Shown: positions 37,160 through 49,584, counted from the stretch's first letter. The stretch: 64,000 nucleotides of DNA from Tyto alba (GCF_018691265.1 NW_024881261.1:22965374-23029373), one strand, 5' to 3'. Notes: generated from the sequence alone by a model not told the origin. Made by a program: numbers and translations.

Positions 37160-37738
37160 TGCTGTTGTTCAAATCCGGCCAGCAGCCAAGCACCGCGCAG
37201 CCGCTCACTCACCCTCCCCCACCCAGGGGATGGGAAAAAGAATTGGAGGGTTAAAGAGACTCATAAAGCACAGAGATAAAAGCAGTTTAGTAATTTAAAT
37301 TAAAAGACTAATAATAATACTAATAAGAATAGAAAATACAAATGGGTAATGCACAATGTGGTTGCTTAACATCTGCTGACCAATGCCCAGCCTGCTCCTG
37401 GCTAGCAAGCCCAGGGAAGAGAAGATCCCAGAAACTGCAATTCTGTAAGCAAGAGCCCTTGCTTCCCAGTCAGCCCTCATTTATATACTGAATGTGATGT
37501 TACATGATATAGAATATTTCATTGGCCAACTGGGGTCTGGTGCTCTGGCCGTGCTCCCTCCCAGCTTCTTGTACACCTGCACAGGGGCAGGACATGGGAA
37601 GTTGATTTCTTAGCAACAACTGAAAACATCAATGTATTATCAACATTCTTTTCATACCAAATCCCATGCTGAACCCCAAACACATCACTATTCTTGCTAC
37701 TAAGAAGAATTAGCTCTATCCCAGCTGAAAGCAGGACA
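37160..37738 (-). mobile_element. Solo LTR of an avian endogenous retrovirus (TguLTR5-like), antisense
   Basis: 579 bases whose minus strand reads TGTCCTGCTTTCAGCTGGGA at the start and ends in CAACAGCA, so it has the TG...CA termini of a retroviral LTR. In sense (minus) orientation the TATA box TATATAAA lies at 37,480-37,487. Conserved blocks include the unit read on + as acatcaatgtattatcaaca and the 3' terminal caccgcgcagccgctcactc. I recognise these as a common neoavian LTR resembling TguLTR5; the family name is from memory. No internal gag/pol/env sequence is attached, so it is a solo LTR. The sequences just outside the ends do not form an obvious target-site duplication. Its promoter would fire leftward, away from TLL2. 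Confidence 0.8.
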
Positions 37739-38252
37739 CTGGTGTTGCTGCTGAGGAGATGCCTGAATCATATTGTGCCTTTTTATGCTCAGATATCATT
37801 CGCTGCTGGAGGCTAGAAGTGACTAATTTATGGATAGCTGTTGGCAAGCCATCATCTGAGTGAAGCTGGTGCTGGAACACCGCTCAGAGATCCTGCTCTA
37901 GGAGCTTGGAAGCACGCAGCTGATGGAGCAGAGTTACGGCCCTGGGAGATTGGGGTACGCACGCTCACCCCAAGAACCGCCCCCTGCGGAGCCTGTCCAC
38001 TTGTCCGCCACTCCTCCGCTCACCGGTAATAGCGTCTGTACTGCCCCCGCCCAACGCTGCGCCTGCTGAGCGGCACGAAGGGCGGTGAGCGACCCGTAAC
38101 CGCGAGCCTTAACGCCCGTAACGCCCGCCCTGCGCGGTGCTGAATTCCCACGCAAGCAGCGCGCTGGCCCTCGCGAGGTGTCTGGGCTGCGGGCATCTGC
38201 CAACGCTCACTGGGTAAACAGCCGAGCGCTGCCCAAAAGCGGCGGAGGCGGG

Positions 38253-38280
38253 GGACGGACGGACGGACGGACGGACGGAC
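38253..38280 (+). repeat. (GGAC)7 tetranucleotide repeat in TLL2 promoter/5'UTR
   Basis: Seven uninterrupted GGAC units, about 210-237 bases before the start codon. Confidence 0.95.
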
Positions 38281-38329
38281 GGGTTCCCCGCCCCGGCGGA
38301 CCCCGCGCCCCGGGCCGGGCGGGGTTGCG

Positions 38330-38489
38330 GGGTCCGCCGGGGGCGGGGCGGAAGCGCGGGCGCACACAGGATTGGCTGCCCGCGCCTTGAGTGACAGCGG
38401 CGGCGCCCCCGCCGCCTCCCGCGGCGGCGGGGCTGCTGGCGCCGCGCAGTGCCCGCAGCCCGGGCAGCCGAGCCGCCCGCTCCGCCGCG
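38330..38489 (+). promoter_or_regulatory. TLL2 proximal promoter / 5'UTR (TATA-less)
   Basis: A GC box (gggggcggggcgg) lies at about 38,339-38,351 and an inverted CCAAT box (ATTGG) at 38,371-38,375, 115 bases before the start codon. There is no TATA box. This arrangement fits a CpG-island promoter. The start site is not resolvable from sequence. Confidence 0.6.
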
Positions 38490-38643
38490 ATGGGCCGCGG
38501 GGCCGCCCCGCTCCGCCGCTTGCTGCTGGCGCTGCTGCTGCTGCCCGCCGCGGGGCCGGGCGGGTGGGGAGTCGCCTTCGGAGTGGGGGAACCGGAGGCG
38601 GCGGCGGAGGAGCTGATGGAGTACCGCGACCCTTGCAAAGCCG
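38490..38643 (+). CDS. TLL2: TLL2 exon 1, tolloid-like 2 (signal peptide and propeptide start)
   Basis: Start codon at 38,490 in a strong context (G at -3, G at +4). It encodes 51 residues plus one base. MGRGAAPLRR and a Leu-rich core with PAAGPGGWGVAF form a signal peptide. GVGEPEAAAEELMEYRDPCK then A begins the propeptide. The DPCKA motif and a phase-1 donor (gtaggg, 38,644) match the first exon of the BMP1/tolloid family, where it is followed by a GDIALD segment in exon 2. The secreted product is an astacin zinc metalloprotease with CUB and EGF domains, acting on extracellular matrix and TGF-beta-family regulators such as the myostatin propeptide. BMP1 and TLL1 are alternatives by motif alone. 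The position downstream of TM9SF3 on the same strand, as in human, makes it TLL2. Remaining exons lie right of the window. Confidence 0.85.
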
Positions 38644-38792
38644 GTAGGGGAGCGGGCGGGCTGTAACTCCGGGAGAAGTTTGCAAGCACGGCGGTGGCGG
38701 ACAGGTGTCCCTGCGAAGCGCTCCTCGGGACCCCGCTGCCCCCCGGGCTCACCTAGCCGCGGCGGGAGTCGTCCCCGTCCGTGTTTCCCTCG

Positions 38793-38818
38793 CCCCCCCC
38801 CCCCCCCCCCCCCCCCCC
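38793..38818 (+). repeat. C26 homopolymer
   Basis: Twenty-six consecutive cytosines, 150 bases inside TLL2 intron 1. The minus strand is a G26 run with quadruplex potential. Length is likely uncertain in any assembly. Confidence 0.9.
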
Positions 38819-39182
38819 GCCTCCCTTCCCGCGACCGAGAGCTGCCTCGCCATCCCGCTGCCCTCCCAAACGCCGGCGGGCACCCGGCGAGCTCCCCCGG
38901 TGCTCCCCGTCCCGCCGGTGCGGGAGGTTTGTGGTTGCCCCCCCAGCCTGCGTTCGCTCCCGCTGCCCCCGTTACCTGCGGGTCCCGGCCCCGGGTAGGA
39001 GGCTACGCTTGAGGGTTTTTTTTTCAAAAATTATCCCCCCCGTCCCCCCATCTCGCCGCTCACCCACCTGCTACCCGCCCCTCCCACGCGAGATCTCTTC
39101 TGCAAAGCCAGGGAAATGCCCAGGGGTGCTTTGCATTTCGGTGTTGGGGGTTCCCCCCTCCACGCACACCCACATACACACG

Positions 39183-39206
39183 CCCCCCCCCCCCCCCCCC
39201 CCCCCC
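39183..39206 (+). repeat. C24 homopolymer
   Basis: Twenty-four consecutive cytosines 365 bases after the first poly-C tract, preceded by a CACA-rich stretch. Confidence 0.9.
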
Positions 39207-39420
39207 AGCTTTTCCTGTGCATTTTTTGCAGCTTGTTGGCAGCTGTTTCAACTTGTCCCGGGGTCTGTCCGGCCCGAAGCGGCGGTGCGTGTCCCGGGGA
39301 GGCTGCCGCTGCCCGCGGCGGTGGGCGCTGGCGCAGGGGCTCTGCCGGGGCTCCCGGCGGGGGGGAGCCGCTGCGGCCGGCCCCGGGCACCGGCCGAGCC
39401 CCCCCGCTGTACCCAGATAC

Positions 39421-42400
39421 TTTCTACTTGCCTCTGTGCAAGTTACCTCATCCTCTCCGGGAAGCCACCAGCTGCTCCCTCCATCCCTTTTTCAGAGTTT
39501 TTTCGTTCCTGTGTCAGACTGCACTCAGCCGTTTCTGAGCTCGTGGTAACCCTTCTTAACCGTTTGACTTCTCCAAGAGCTGCTGTCATCCCTAATATTT
39601 TAACTCGAAGGGAGTATGAACCCAGGTTTTTTTCTTTGGCAAACTGGGCGGTACTCTTGACGTGACTGTTGCTCCTTTTGGTTCCAGCTATCAGCAAATG
39701 TTGAGGTCTTGTGAATTGATTCTGTGCTGGGAAACTGGCAATCGATACCTTGTTAGTCTTGTTCCATTTACAGATAACTTTGCGCAAAGTCCTATTTTCT
39801 TAATACTGTAGGAATCAAAAAAAGGAAGGAGTTCCTTTGTGTGTGGTGTTCTTGGTCTTTTGAGTTGGGACTTTGCCCCCCGAACGTTCTCCTAGCTGTT
39901 TCTGTGCCCCTTCATGATAGCGTCCCCTGTTATCAGCTCTCCCCTGACTGCTGTCAGGGGACTTGTAGCTGTATCTGCTCACATAGATGAGCTCTGTCAA
40001 GTCAATGTCTATCAGAGCCCCCTGTGTTGTACAGTGAGTTGTTTAACTGGCCTCATATGCAGGCTGTGTTGTGACTGGTGGATTTTATTCCAAAATTCAA
40101 CTCAGTCCTGTTCTTTCCACAGAGTGTTTTTTGCACAAAACATTCCCTTGATCAGTGAGTCATTTGTGATTTGATACCTGGTTTGGTGGGATTTTAAAAA
40201 TTCTTTTTAATCAGTACTGACCCAGCCCATCCAGTCATGCTTTACTGTATTTGTGTCTACTTCTAAATCGTAATGAATTCGTCTCTCTCTGGTGAAACTA
40301 GTTTTTGGTGATATAGCTATGGTTCAGAGCTGGAGAGCTTCAGATATGGTGCTTTGGCCCTCCTGTCTGAAAATGTATTATCCTTGCTTTTTCCTCAAAA
40401 GTACGGCATCATCTCCAGCGTGCCTCACTTGCACTTGGGACTGTTGGGTATTACTGTCAGGTCAAGTACATGGAGGATGAGGAATACTCCTTTAAGGACC
40501 ACATCGAGAACATTTACTTTAATTGACTTACCTCTGTTGGACAGAGAACTCGTGGAAGAAAAGGAAAAAAAAAATTCCCCAACCTGCTACTTATCTGCCT
40601 TTCTTGTAAGACCCTTTCTATCTCCTGCAGTCCCCCCATCTTCCAGGCTCTCTACCACTCACTTCTGCACATACACAGAGAAGAGCCTGCACTGCCAACA
40701 GCAGCCTCCCTTCATAGTACTTCCTCACCTCCCCTCCTGGTGGGCTGAAAAACATTATGTGTGTTATTTCTCTCAATTCAGTTCAGTCAGGATCAATCGC
40801 AGAAATGATCTTTATATTCTGACTTCTCAGTGTTTGCCTCTAATACTTTTCCAGTGTCTTCTTTCCTATAGAAAGGAAGGAGTGAACAAAATCTCTGGAG
40901 GTCACACAGTCTTCTTCTGGAGCCCAGGACCAGGCTGGTGTTTCTGTCAGCGCTGGCACACGTTTGTCTGGGGTGGAGGCTGCCAAGCAGCCTAGCCCAG
41001 CATGGCTTTGGCTTTCCTGTTGTCTGACCTGAGGTTTCAGTACTGTAGTTTAAGTTTGCCTTTCTCACCCAGTCTGTGTGGGTGTGGAGGACAGTATGGT
41101 GCCTTCTTCTTTGATGCTGCCTTTTTCACTGTTGAGAGCTGTTACCGGCTTCTTCAAGTTGCAGTCTTATTTTCTGTAGAAGAAAGAGACTCTGGCTCTT
41201 TCAGTCTGTCCTGTCTGGCTGCGCTTACTGGTGCTCTGATCCAGTTTCTCTCCATGTGGGCTCTATCAACCTAAAGTGCAGAGAACCTAGGGACCAAGGC
41301 AGGTCTTACATGCCACTGAATAGCTCCAGTTTTCAGTCAGCCCCAAAACAAAGCAAGCAGGACCCATGTTAGACCCTGCCTCTCCTCTTCCCCCTGCCTT
41401 GCATTTGCAGCCTTCTTTCTCTTCCAGTACAAGACTATCAACACAGCTAGACAGGTTTGCTGCTGCAAACACCATCCCAAAGGGTTAGTTTAGCCCAGAT
41501 AAATGAGTGAAGAGATCTGTTTCTGTAAGTGAGATGAGGTGAAGACATCTCTAATGCAGTTGTCCCTCCAAGACAGGCTATGTCAGGGCAAGTGTCTAAT
41601 GCATATATAGGAAGTCTATCGCGCTCTATTCCTGATGTGCTATAGTAGTGACAAGTGTTCTTAACTTCCTTGGACCCGAGTTTCTCCACTGGTGGGACAG
41701 TGTCAGCATTTGTCTAAAAGCATGACTGGCGAGAGGGCAATATTTGCAGACCTACTGTGAAAAGCTCAGGTGCCTGATATGTTTTGCAAGGGAAAGTTTT
41801 TGATGGTCTGTGAAAACAGAGCTGGAAGTGAGACTTGTGGTGATGTTTCCACTGCTGCTGTAGGCACAGGCTCCTATACATTGTCTTGTGACTGCAGATT
41901 GTAAGCAGGCTCTTAGCCCATTCTGAAGACAAACTGCTGCTCCACTTAGATGTTTTCCAAAGCTGTTAAAACTATAGTGCTTTACTTCTTTTTTTTTTGC
42001 TGCAGGCTAATGGCTGTGACCCAGAGGCCGTGATGGATTTAGATCTGGCAGGTTATGAAGTGAAAGCTTGCCAGTTCCTCACCCCTGCAGCTCATGCCCT
42101 GAGGTTGAGTGCAGACTGTCCGATGGTTGATCTGCTAGACTGGGAGTGAAAAGCCTGGCACATGCTCCTCTCTGCATTAACTAAGGGTATAATAATCTTG
42201 AGCAGCAAGGCAGGATGGACAGCACAGGGCAGTAACCTCCTAAATCACTGCAACTACTGAACTACCGGTATAAACACATGCCCAGTTACCAGGGCTCAGC
42301 TGATGGGCCGTAACTCCACTGCTGCTCAACCTCTTAACTCTAGCCATCCAGGATTTCCTTTTGCTGATCTGTGGCTGCTTTCCTGCTGTTTTGATAGGGT

Positions 42401-42864
42401 AGAAAGAGAGAGGAAAATGCACGAATGGCTGATAAAGGGGCAGTTGAGGCACGGCTGCACTGTTGGCTTGAGTTGCCAGGGTTGACAGTGCTGACTGCTG
42501 GGTGGGTTTTGCTGACTGTTGTGGCAGGTCACTGGAGCTTTTCAAATGGAATGGTACAAAGGTTCCTGCCCACATCTGCTCTGTTATAGGTCGAAAAATG
42601 TTGTAAGCCTGATACGTGCTTTGGATAGGTCTGCTGCTCAGAGGGTCCAGCTAAGGATACCCAGGCCAGGGTGCAGGTATGAGTGAGGCTGCCTGACAGG
42701 CAGGGAGTAGGAGGAACTATGAGTGCCTGGTAAACAAAACAAGTGCATCCTTCTGGGGCTCCTCAAGCTAACTGGAACCAAAGGAATTAAACAAGCTGTA
42801 ATTTGTTCTAGTAGTTATTTTGGTGCAAGCTTACATGAACTTTAATTTGAGGTGAAGAGCAGAG
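39421..42864 (+). other. TLL2 intron 1, unassigned
   Basis: Moderate G+C, no recognised repeat or exon. ORFs (for example 213 codons at 40,354-40,995) show no domain. A VFGDIA string at about 40,300 was examined as a possible exon 2 and rejected. Confidence 0.7.
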
Positions 42865-42910
42865 TCTCTGAGGTTCAAAGTGACCTCTGGAGATGTTATA
42901 GTCTAACTTA
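42865..42910 (-). mobile_element. Possible CR1 3'-end remnant
   Basis: A segment resembling 'gacctctggagatcatctag-tccaac', the antisense terminus of CR1 elements, is visible as tgacctctggagatgttata followed by gtctaac. It is very short and diverged; chance similarity is possible. Confidence 0.35.
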
Positions 42911-45900
42911 TGTCAGCAAGAGGAGGTGGGAGATGTAAATAGGAAGGAGAACTGGGCACTGAGTAACTTGTCCCCTGGATGTTTACAGGCTCGATGACTC
43001 CTTCCCTCCAGCAGCAAGCCTGTGATGAGGCACTCTTCCACTTGCCAGATCAGCAGGTGAGGAGAAAAGGCTGTGGTTTGGTCTCAGCATCTTGGTTCCT
43101 GGATACTTCGGCTCCTAGTATGGTGCCTCCTGCCCTTTGTGAGCTGGAGATGCAGTGTTGCTTCCCAAGGCCTGGCATTTCCCTCAGTAGCTCATCTTCC
43201 AGGGTGGGGTCCATTGAGGGTGTCCTGTGTTGGAATCCCCTGTTTCTGTCTGCTCCAGCTAGGCAGTTTATTCTTGTGTGACGTGTCCTGTCTATAGGCT
43301 GACCAAGTCTGGACAGGGGCCAACCTGCAAGTCTTGACTCCCATGCCAAACAGGCGATCCAGTGTTTCTCTATGCAGGTGTTTGCATTAGGAGGCAGGCA
43401 GATCTGCTTGCCTACCCACATGTTCCTGAGGCAGAGGCCCAAAGGGTCTAGGGCTCCTGCTGCCTGTGCGTGTCTCAAGTACCCTTCAGGAGGGTTTGTA
43501 TTGCTGAGGAGAGCCAGACTGAGGAATTGCATATGGGTACAAACAAGCCTTGCAATCAAGTTCAGCTTCTTTCCATGAGATCAGAGAGATACAATACTCC
43601 AGAGCAGGCAGAGCCTGGTGTTAGGAGGTTGCAGAACAGGAGCAGGGCTCTGGCAGGGAGATAGCACCTCGAAGGTGAATTAGTCCCTACAGATTTTGTG
43701 GAGTGCTCAAGATGCAATCTCAGAAGGGGAAGAAATGAGGCAAGAGGTGTGAGGGGGCACCGTTAGGGAACTGAGCGGTAATCCCATCTCTCCTGTTTCT
43801 TTATCACTAGAAAAGTTGTTAGAGAAGTGATTTGGCAATGACAGTGCAGCTTTTCCTGAGAAACCACTGCTCCTTCAAGTGTGGATGCTCCTTGCCCAGT
43901 TTCAGGGTGCCACTGTGCATCCCTGGTCCTGCTTCATCCACAGATTTCATCCACCAGCTTTTAAATGCCTCACGCCAGAGGGCTCTCACCCTGAGTGCTG
44001 TCCTGAGAGAAGCTTTCTGAGAGACCTAAATAGTGCTTCACTGTCGTTCTCTTCCTCACAGCTCTCCTTCTGTATAGGCACAGTGTCTTTTGTTCTGGAG
44101 GCAGCAAATTTCATTTGGGTTGTGGTGCAAACATCTGAAATCTCATGCAGACACTTCTGTAGGCAGCTGAGGAATTTGCTGTTAGGAATTGAAAGCCTTA
44201 AGGGGGTAATCAACTGAGAAGGTGGAGAGGGGATCTGTAATGTCCAGATCACTTGAATATTGCTCAAGTTTTGAGTGGGATGCAGATGCTGTTTTCTCTG
44301 TTGGAAGCACAGATCTCTCATATTAGCAGGGCAACTTTCAGGCCATTCTGTGGATCCAGCCCACTCAGCTCTTGCTGAGGGCCTTCCTGCAATCTCACAA
44401 GTTGTCCTGTTTGGTTTGGCAATGGCAGGAGCACTGGCAGAGCATCTGCCATCCTGCCCTTTGCTTGGGAATCCCAGATTGCTGTGGAGGAATCTCATTT
44501 GCATCGTACGGATTTTCCATAAAGCTTTGAAGCCTCTGAGCCGGCGTGGAAAGCCTAAGTGAGCTGCATTGCCACTGTGGTGAAAGTACCAGTGCCTCCG
44601 GCATGGAGCTGTGAGTTGCAGAAGATGGTGGTGGGAGCCGTGACAGCTGAATCCTGGTCTCCTGACATTAGAAGCCATGTGGGCTTCCAGAAAATAAAGT
44701 TTCTTTCCTCCTTTCTTTGCCACAAATGCTTACATGTGTGCTTTGAGGGAAGAGTCTGGGACATAACACAGTCTGTGGATGCCTTGATGCTGATGCAAAC
44801 ATTTATGGAGGAAGGAGAAAGCTCTCACCAGCGATCATTCCCCTTATGTTTTTTCCCCAGTAGGTTGCAGGAAGGGTTAAATGCTCAAGGAGGAAGTTGA
44901 CTGAGTCTTTTTGGGTGGTCTGGGAAAGAATGAGAGAACAGATTATTCAGTCTCTAATTTACCTGCTCTGGGGAGGTGACGGCAGTTACAGAAAGGAAAG
45001 CAGGTGGGTGAGGACTGCTGGAGACACTGTCTTTGTGCGCATTCAGCATTGCAGCCGTTTGCCATTGGGGAGGCTGTATTTTGCAGAGAGGTAGAGCTGC
45101 AGCAGAAGCTTCCTTCTCAAAGGGAAGGTTGAAGATGTTTTTTACTATAATCCTAGCCAAGCACAATCCAATGACTGGTTTAAAGAAAAAATAACCAACA
45201 GACATTTTCTTGCAGCTGAGATTCACAGGTAAAGAAGCCATTGGCCTGAGGGATTTGAGAGCAAAACCTTATGATCACTGGGAAAAGAAGCACTTGAGAT
45301 CCAGGTCTGAAGACCTTCCAGTGCTTAGCTGTTTACTTGGGATCTGTCAAAAAATGCTCGATCTTTGACACTTCTTGGGGTGTGTTGGATCTGCTTGTCC
45401 TGCATGAGATGTAATACTCAGTGCTCTACGTACACCTTGGGATTTAGCAATGGACAGGACAAGGGATGGGCAGATTTAGAACAGGGGACTTCTTTTTTCC
45501 TTAAAGAAGCCTGGTAGGGTGGGGAAGAGGTACTTGGAGTTGTCATGGATACTCCTCTGCGAAGACCTTGTATAGAGCTTTTGTTGAACTTTGTAGTCTG
45601 GATGTAGTTCACAGGTGTATGCCCTTGACCATAGATGGCACAGGTTTGATCAATGACTGCTCATTCCTCAGGTGTTCTGTGGCATAAGATGAGTAAGTTA
45701 CAGAGCCCCAGGTGAAGGCATGTAAAACTGTACTGCACATCTTCCAGGATTCAAAAGTTCACAAAGCCAACAATTTTTGTTTGAGGCACTTTCCACTTAT
45801 GTAATTATAGTCTACCTTTGCAGTTGTGCTTGGAGTTTTTATTCTCTTCTTGTCCTAACTTCCTGCATAGTGTGCCTGCGCCTTGCTGGATGGTTAATGC

Positions 45901-48900
45901 AAGAACGAGCTGCATTTTACTGGTAAGCTGCCTCTTTCTCATTGCTAAAAGTGTGCCTGTGGGTGTCCCAGGTGAGTGGCTGCTGCCGCAGTCTGGGGAA
46001 GAGCTGTGTGACCATGAATACCTGCTGCAGTGTGTTCAGGCTCACGCGTTTGTACTTGGGAAATTGTAGGTGCCATGTGCCTGATACACTGTATTTTCTA
46101 GCCTCCTTTCTCTAATATGTCCATTTCCCTTTTTTTTCACATTGCCTTTGGTGCAGACTCACGTGTTGTCTGCCTGCCTCCCTCTGTGTTTCCTACAGAG
46201 CCTTTTCAGTTGCTTCCCTGTCTCCCTTTTCCTGAAGCTCTCTCCAGTCCCTGCCTGGAGGATTGATCAAATCCTCCTCTGCTTTCTGCCTCAGGCGCTC
46301 TACGATGCTTTCTCCCCAAGGCTGTGGGGTATTCCATATCCTCTCCCACCCTAGCAGTAACTCATGCTGTTCTCCCAGTGGTCAGTAGGTTCTTCCATCC
46401 TTGCTCACTTAACAGCAGCCCTGTACTATGGTGTGTATTTACTTGCTGTGCTGTGCTTGATGAACCAGTTCTGTGCAACAGGCTGTTTGCTGTAAGAAGT
46501 GGGCTGCTGTGCCAATCTCCCTTTTCCTTTGAAAAAGCAGAGGGAAATGGTGGGGCTGGCTTCTGTGAATCAGAGTCTGGAGCTTTCTGTGCTAAGGAGA
46601 TGGTGCTGGGACTGGGGAGAACACTGACAGGATGGGGAGGTCTGTGTGGTCTTTTTGGAGATGGGTAACCTTGGAAGAAAGGAGGCACCTCTGACACTGA
46701 ACAACCTGGTTATCCTGGATCATGAGTATTCCAGGTATGAACTTGCAACAAAACTGCTTTCAACTAGTGCTGAAATGTGCTTTTGCTGCTTGTAAGGGAT
46801 GGATGATTGAGCAGAACTGGCTGTTGTTTTGATTCAGCTACTAGGTCTTCTGTTTTGTTTTTTATTTCCTCCTTTGTTGTAGCTGAGCTCCCAGAAATGC
46901 TGATCTCCAAGGGCGCCTGTACTTTGATGTTCAGATCCACTCTAGCACTGCCTGAATGGGAAGGTTCTCTGTCAGTAGAAACTGGTTAAATGTGCAAGGA
47001 AGCCCTTGATTAAAGAACTCCCAATGATTGATTGCTCTTTCTTGGCCAGTTTGTGTCAGCCCAGCTTGGAACGGAGAGAAATGTTTAACTGCGTGTTGAG
47101 AAGAAAGCCCATGTGAAACCCCAGCCACTGGTAAATCACCCTCTGGTTTGACTGATACAAATTGTCAGAGACCTGCAGCTGCTGCCAGTCCCTGAATCAG
47201 CTCAGCTTTAGACCTGATCAGAAATTTGCATCCTCTCAAGTCATTTTGTATTCGTGCAAATGTCAGCACCCAAGCAAAAAGCATCTGTTTAACCTCCCCA
47301 TCCACAAACCCCAAAGCTGTTTGCAGAGCAAACTGTACCATGGTGTTATAAGACAGAAGTTCAAGTCTGCTGAGCATTTTATCTCCTCCTGTTGAGAGTT
47401 AGTGTTGGAGTACGTGGAATCCCTTTGTCTCCTTATAAGAAGCTGGCTGATATGGTCCTGGAGGGCACCGAGAATTACCCTTCTCCGGTTCTCATGTCAT
47501 AGCTGCGTGTGTTGCCAGTCTCCCACTCCTCATCAGTGTGACTTTGAACCTAGGTAGCATTACCTGCAAATAGCATTGCCTAATCAGCAGCATTTTCATT
47601 TGCTTAGAACTTGGGCAAAATTTGCTGGTTTGGTTGGTATTTTGCATATGCTGAATTTCAGGTGAGACTTGCTGGTGGGTGTTGTTCATTCATTTTGGAG
47701 ACAAGAGTTTGGAGGAGAGAGATTTATTTGCAAACTGTGCCCTGCCTCCCGCTAGCAGTGGCTGTACCTGACAGAAGGGCCTGTCCCTGCTTCAGGGACA
47801 GATGGCTGTTGTGGAAGTAGAGAACTGTCCACACTGGTGTGTGTGTTGGCAGGATGCTGTGTGATGTGCTTTAAAATTCCCCAGACAGTAAAATATTTAA
47901 ATGCACTGGACTTGCAAAGTGAAAACTCCTTCTTGCAGAAATGCCAGCATTAGGTCTACTTTGGAGCTTGTGATGTAGCTCCTTGGGTATGAATGTAGAC
48001 TTGAATGATGTGACATGGAACTCTGGCTTGAATAGCTGTTCTGTGCAATGAGTCTACTCTGAGACTGTGTCAAATAGAAGGGGTAGTGGGTAGCAAACAA
48101 GGCAACTGCTGCAGGAGGAGCTTGGACAGCTGCATGACAGAGGTGTTTGAGTTGTACTGGAGTTGAGAGGCCCCAGGCTGTGAACAGTAGTTGGTAGATG
48201 ATTCTGGCCAGCAGTGGGGGAATCTAATATAGTGACCTACAAGTTAGGTGGCCTTGAAAAGGATGGAAATCATGCGTCTGCATTTCCCTTGCTGAGTATG
48301 TTGGGCCTAAGTAGAGCTGTTCCTTGGGTGACCTATTGTCAGTAGCTCAAGATGGATTTGGGCAGGGGAGTAATAAACCAGCAAGGGTCTGCACTTTTAT
48401 GGAGCCTATCAGAAGGGCTCCAGTCAGAGGAAACTGCAGTTCAAAGTTACATGCACCTGGCTTTGGATGTGTTTGATACTCCAGAGGTCTAGTTCAGGCT
48501 TCACCAGATCTTGTACCCTGCTGTTGTCCAGATGCTTCTCTGTTGGTTTGTCTGCTGCCTGTGCGTTCCCAACAAGAGTAAAGCATAGCTCTTTACCTAA
48601 AAGTGAGTTTGGAGAAGTTTTGCCTGATGGGCCAAGAGCTTTCTGAATTATTTACACAGTGTAATTTCTGGTGCAGTCTGGTTTTTGTGGTTCTATTGCA
48701 GGTACTCAGATTAGAGACCCACAGACCATTTTGTTTTGTCCATGCTGGCACTGCTGACCTGAGAAGGCAGTGATGCTCTGATTCTCGGGGCTGACCCTTT
48801 GTGGGGGCTGGGGTGGCCTCTTGGGCTGTTTTTACTCTGGAAGAGAAGCCTGTTATTTGCTGTGCTGTTGATGTTCGAAGTCTATTTTGCTCAGTGATGC

Positions 48901-49584
48901 TCTGAGCTGCAGCTGGCCCGTGTATCAAGCTGCTGATGTGTTGTGCAGTTGACCGCTGCCTGGATTTAATCTCTAACCTTTGATTGTTCTTGAAAGCATG
49001 TTCTAGGGATTGCATTCCCACCCACACTGCTCCCGTGACCTCTTCCATTTCCTGGGTGTCTAAGTACAGAACAGAAAAGATTCATTAACCTGGCAAGTAA
49101 CCTCTTTTTATGGGGGAAGTGATTTTCTGTCACGCTCTGTTAGATCCTATTGATTTCTGTTTTTCCCCTCTTTGGCCTCTTCTGCCACATATATTCTCTT
49201 CTTTGTCATGCTTCAGTAGGAAGGTGATATGTGATATGCTGGGGTTTTATTTTGCTGTTTCCCGGGCAGAGAGCTGGGATCTCCTAAGGCTATTGCTTGA
49301 GTGCCCAAGTCTCTGCCTTTTCTTGGAAAGCTTTGTTGTCAAGATAAACTGCTGGTTAGTAATGGGATGTTGACACGAGGAGTAAAACCTCCTGGCTGCC
49401 CTCTTTTCATGACGTTGAGAAGAGCATTTTCTGTCTTTTTGCCCTCTTTGCCCATTGTACGAATCCCTCATCTCCTGGCAGAGGTGTGACGTGTTTGCCA
49501 TGGGGTTTGCAAGCATGCGTGAAATGGGGATCCTCAAACCATCGAGTTTGCCTGCTCCTTCTGTGCTCCTGGGCGTTGTGGGCG
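42911..49584 (+). other. TLL2 intron 1, unassigned
   Basis: No supported gene. The longest ORF is 245 codons on the minus strand (43,986-44,723) without a recognisable domain. One block at 47,160-47,370 has the look of conserved noncoding sequence, with an ATTTGCAT-like site and AT-rich spacing. Confidence 0.65.

Larger units (their letters stand above)
37930..39420. promoter_or_regulatory. CpG island over TLL2 promoter and exon 1
   Basis: A block of about 1.5 kb with very high G+C and dense CpG, in sharp contrast to the AT-rich left half of the window. It spans the proposed promoter, exon 1 and the start of intron 1. Edges are by eye. Confidence 0.85.

Noticed and set aside
38020..38685. 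221-codon minus-strand ORF (and 181-codon ORF at 38,207-38,752) antisense to TLL2 exon 1
   Set aside because: GC-rich shadow frames of the CpG island with low-complexity Pro/Ala/Arg composition and no domain.
38781..39665. 294-codon + strand ORF
   Set aside because: It runs through both poly-C tracts and the CpG island. It is Pro/Arg-rich low complexity from high GC, not a protein.
40292..40480. ORF containing VFGDIA, resembling the start of tolloid exon 2 (GDIALD)
   Set aside because: Similarity stops after six residues. The expected acidic LDE segment is absent, the Trp before GDIA is missing, and there is no convincing polypyrimidine tract or matching donor.
43050..43559. 169-codon minus-strand ORF
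   Set aside because: No signal, domain or repeat-protein similarity recognised; ordinary intronic sequence.
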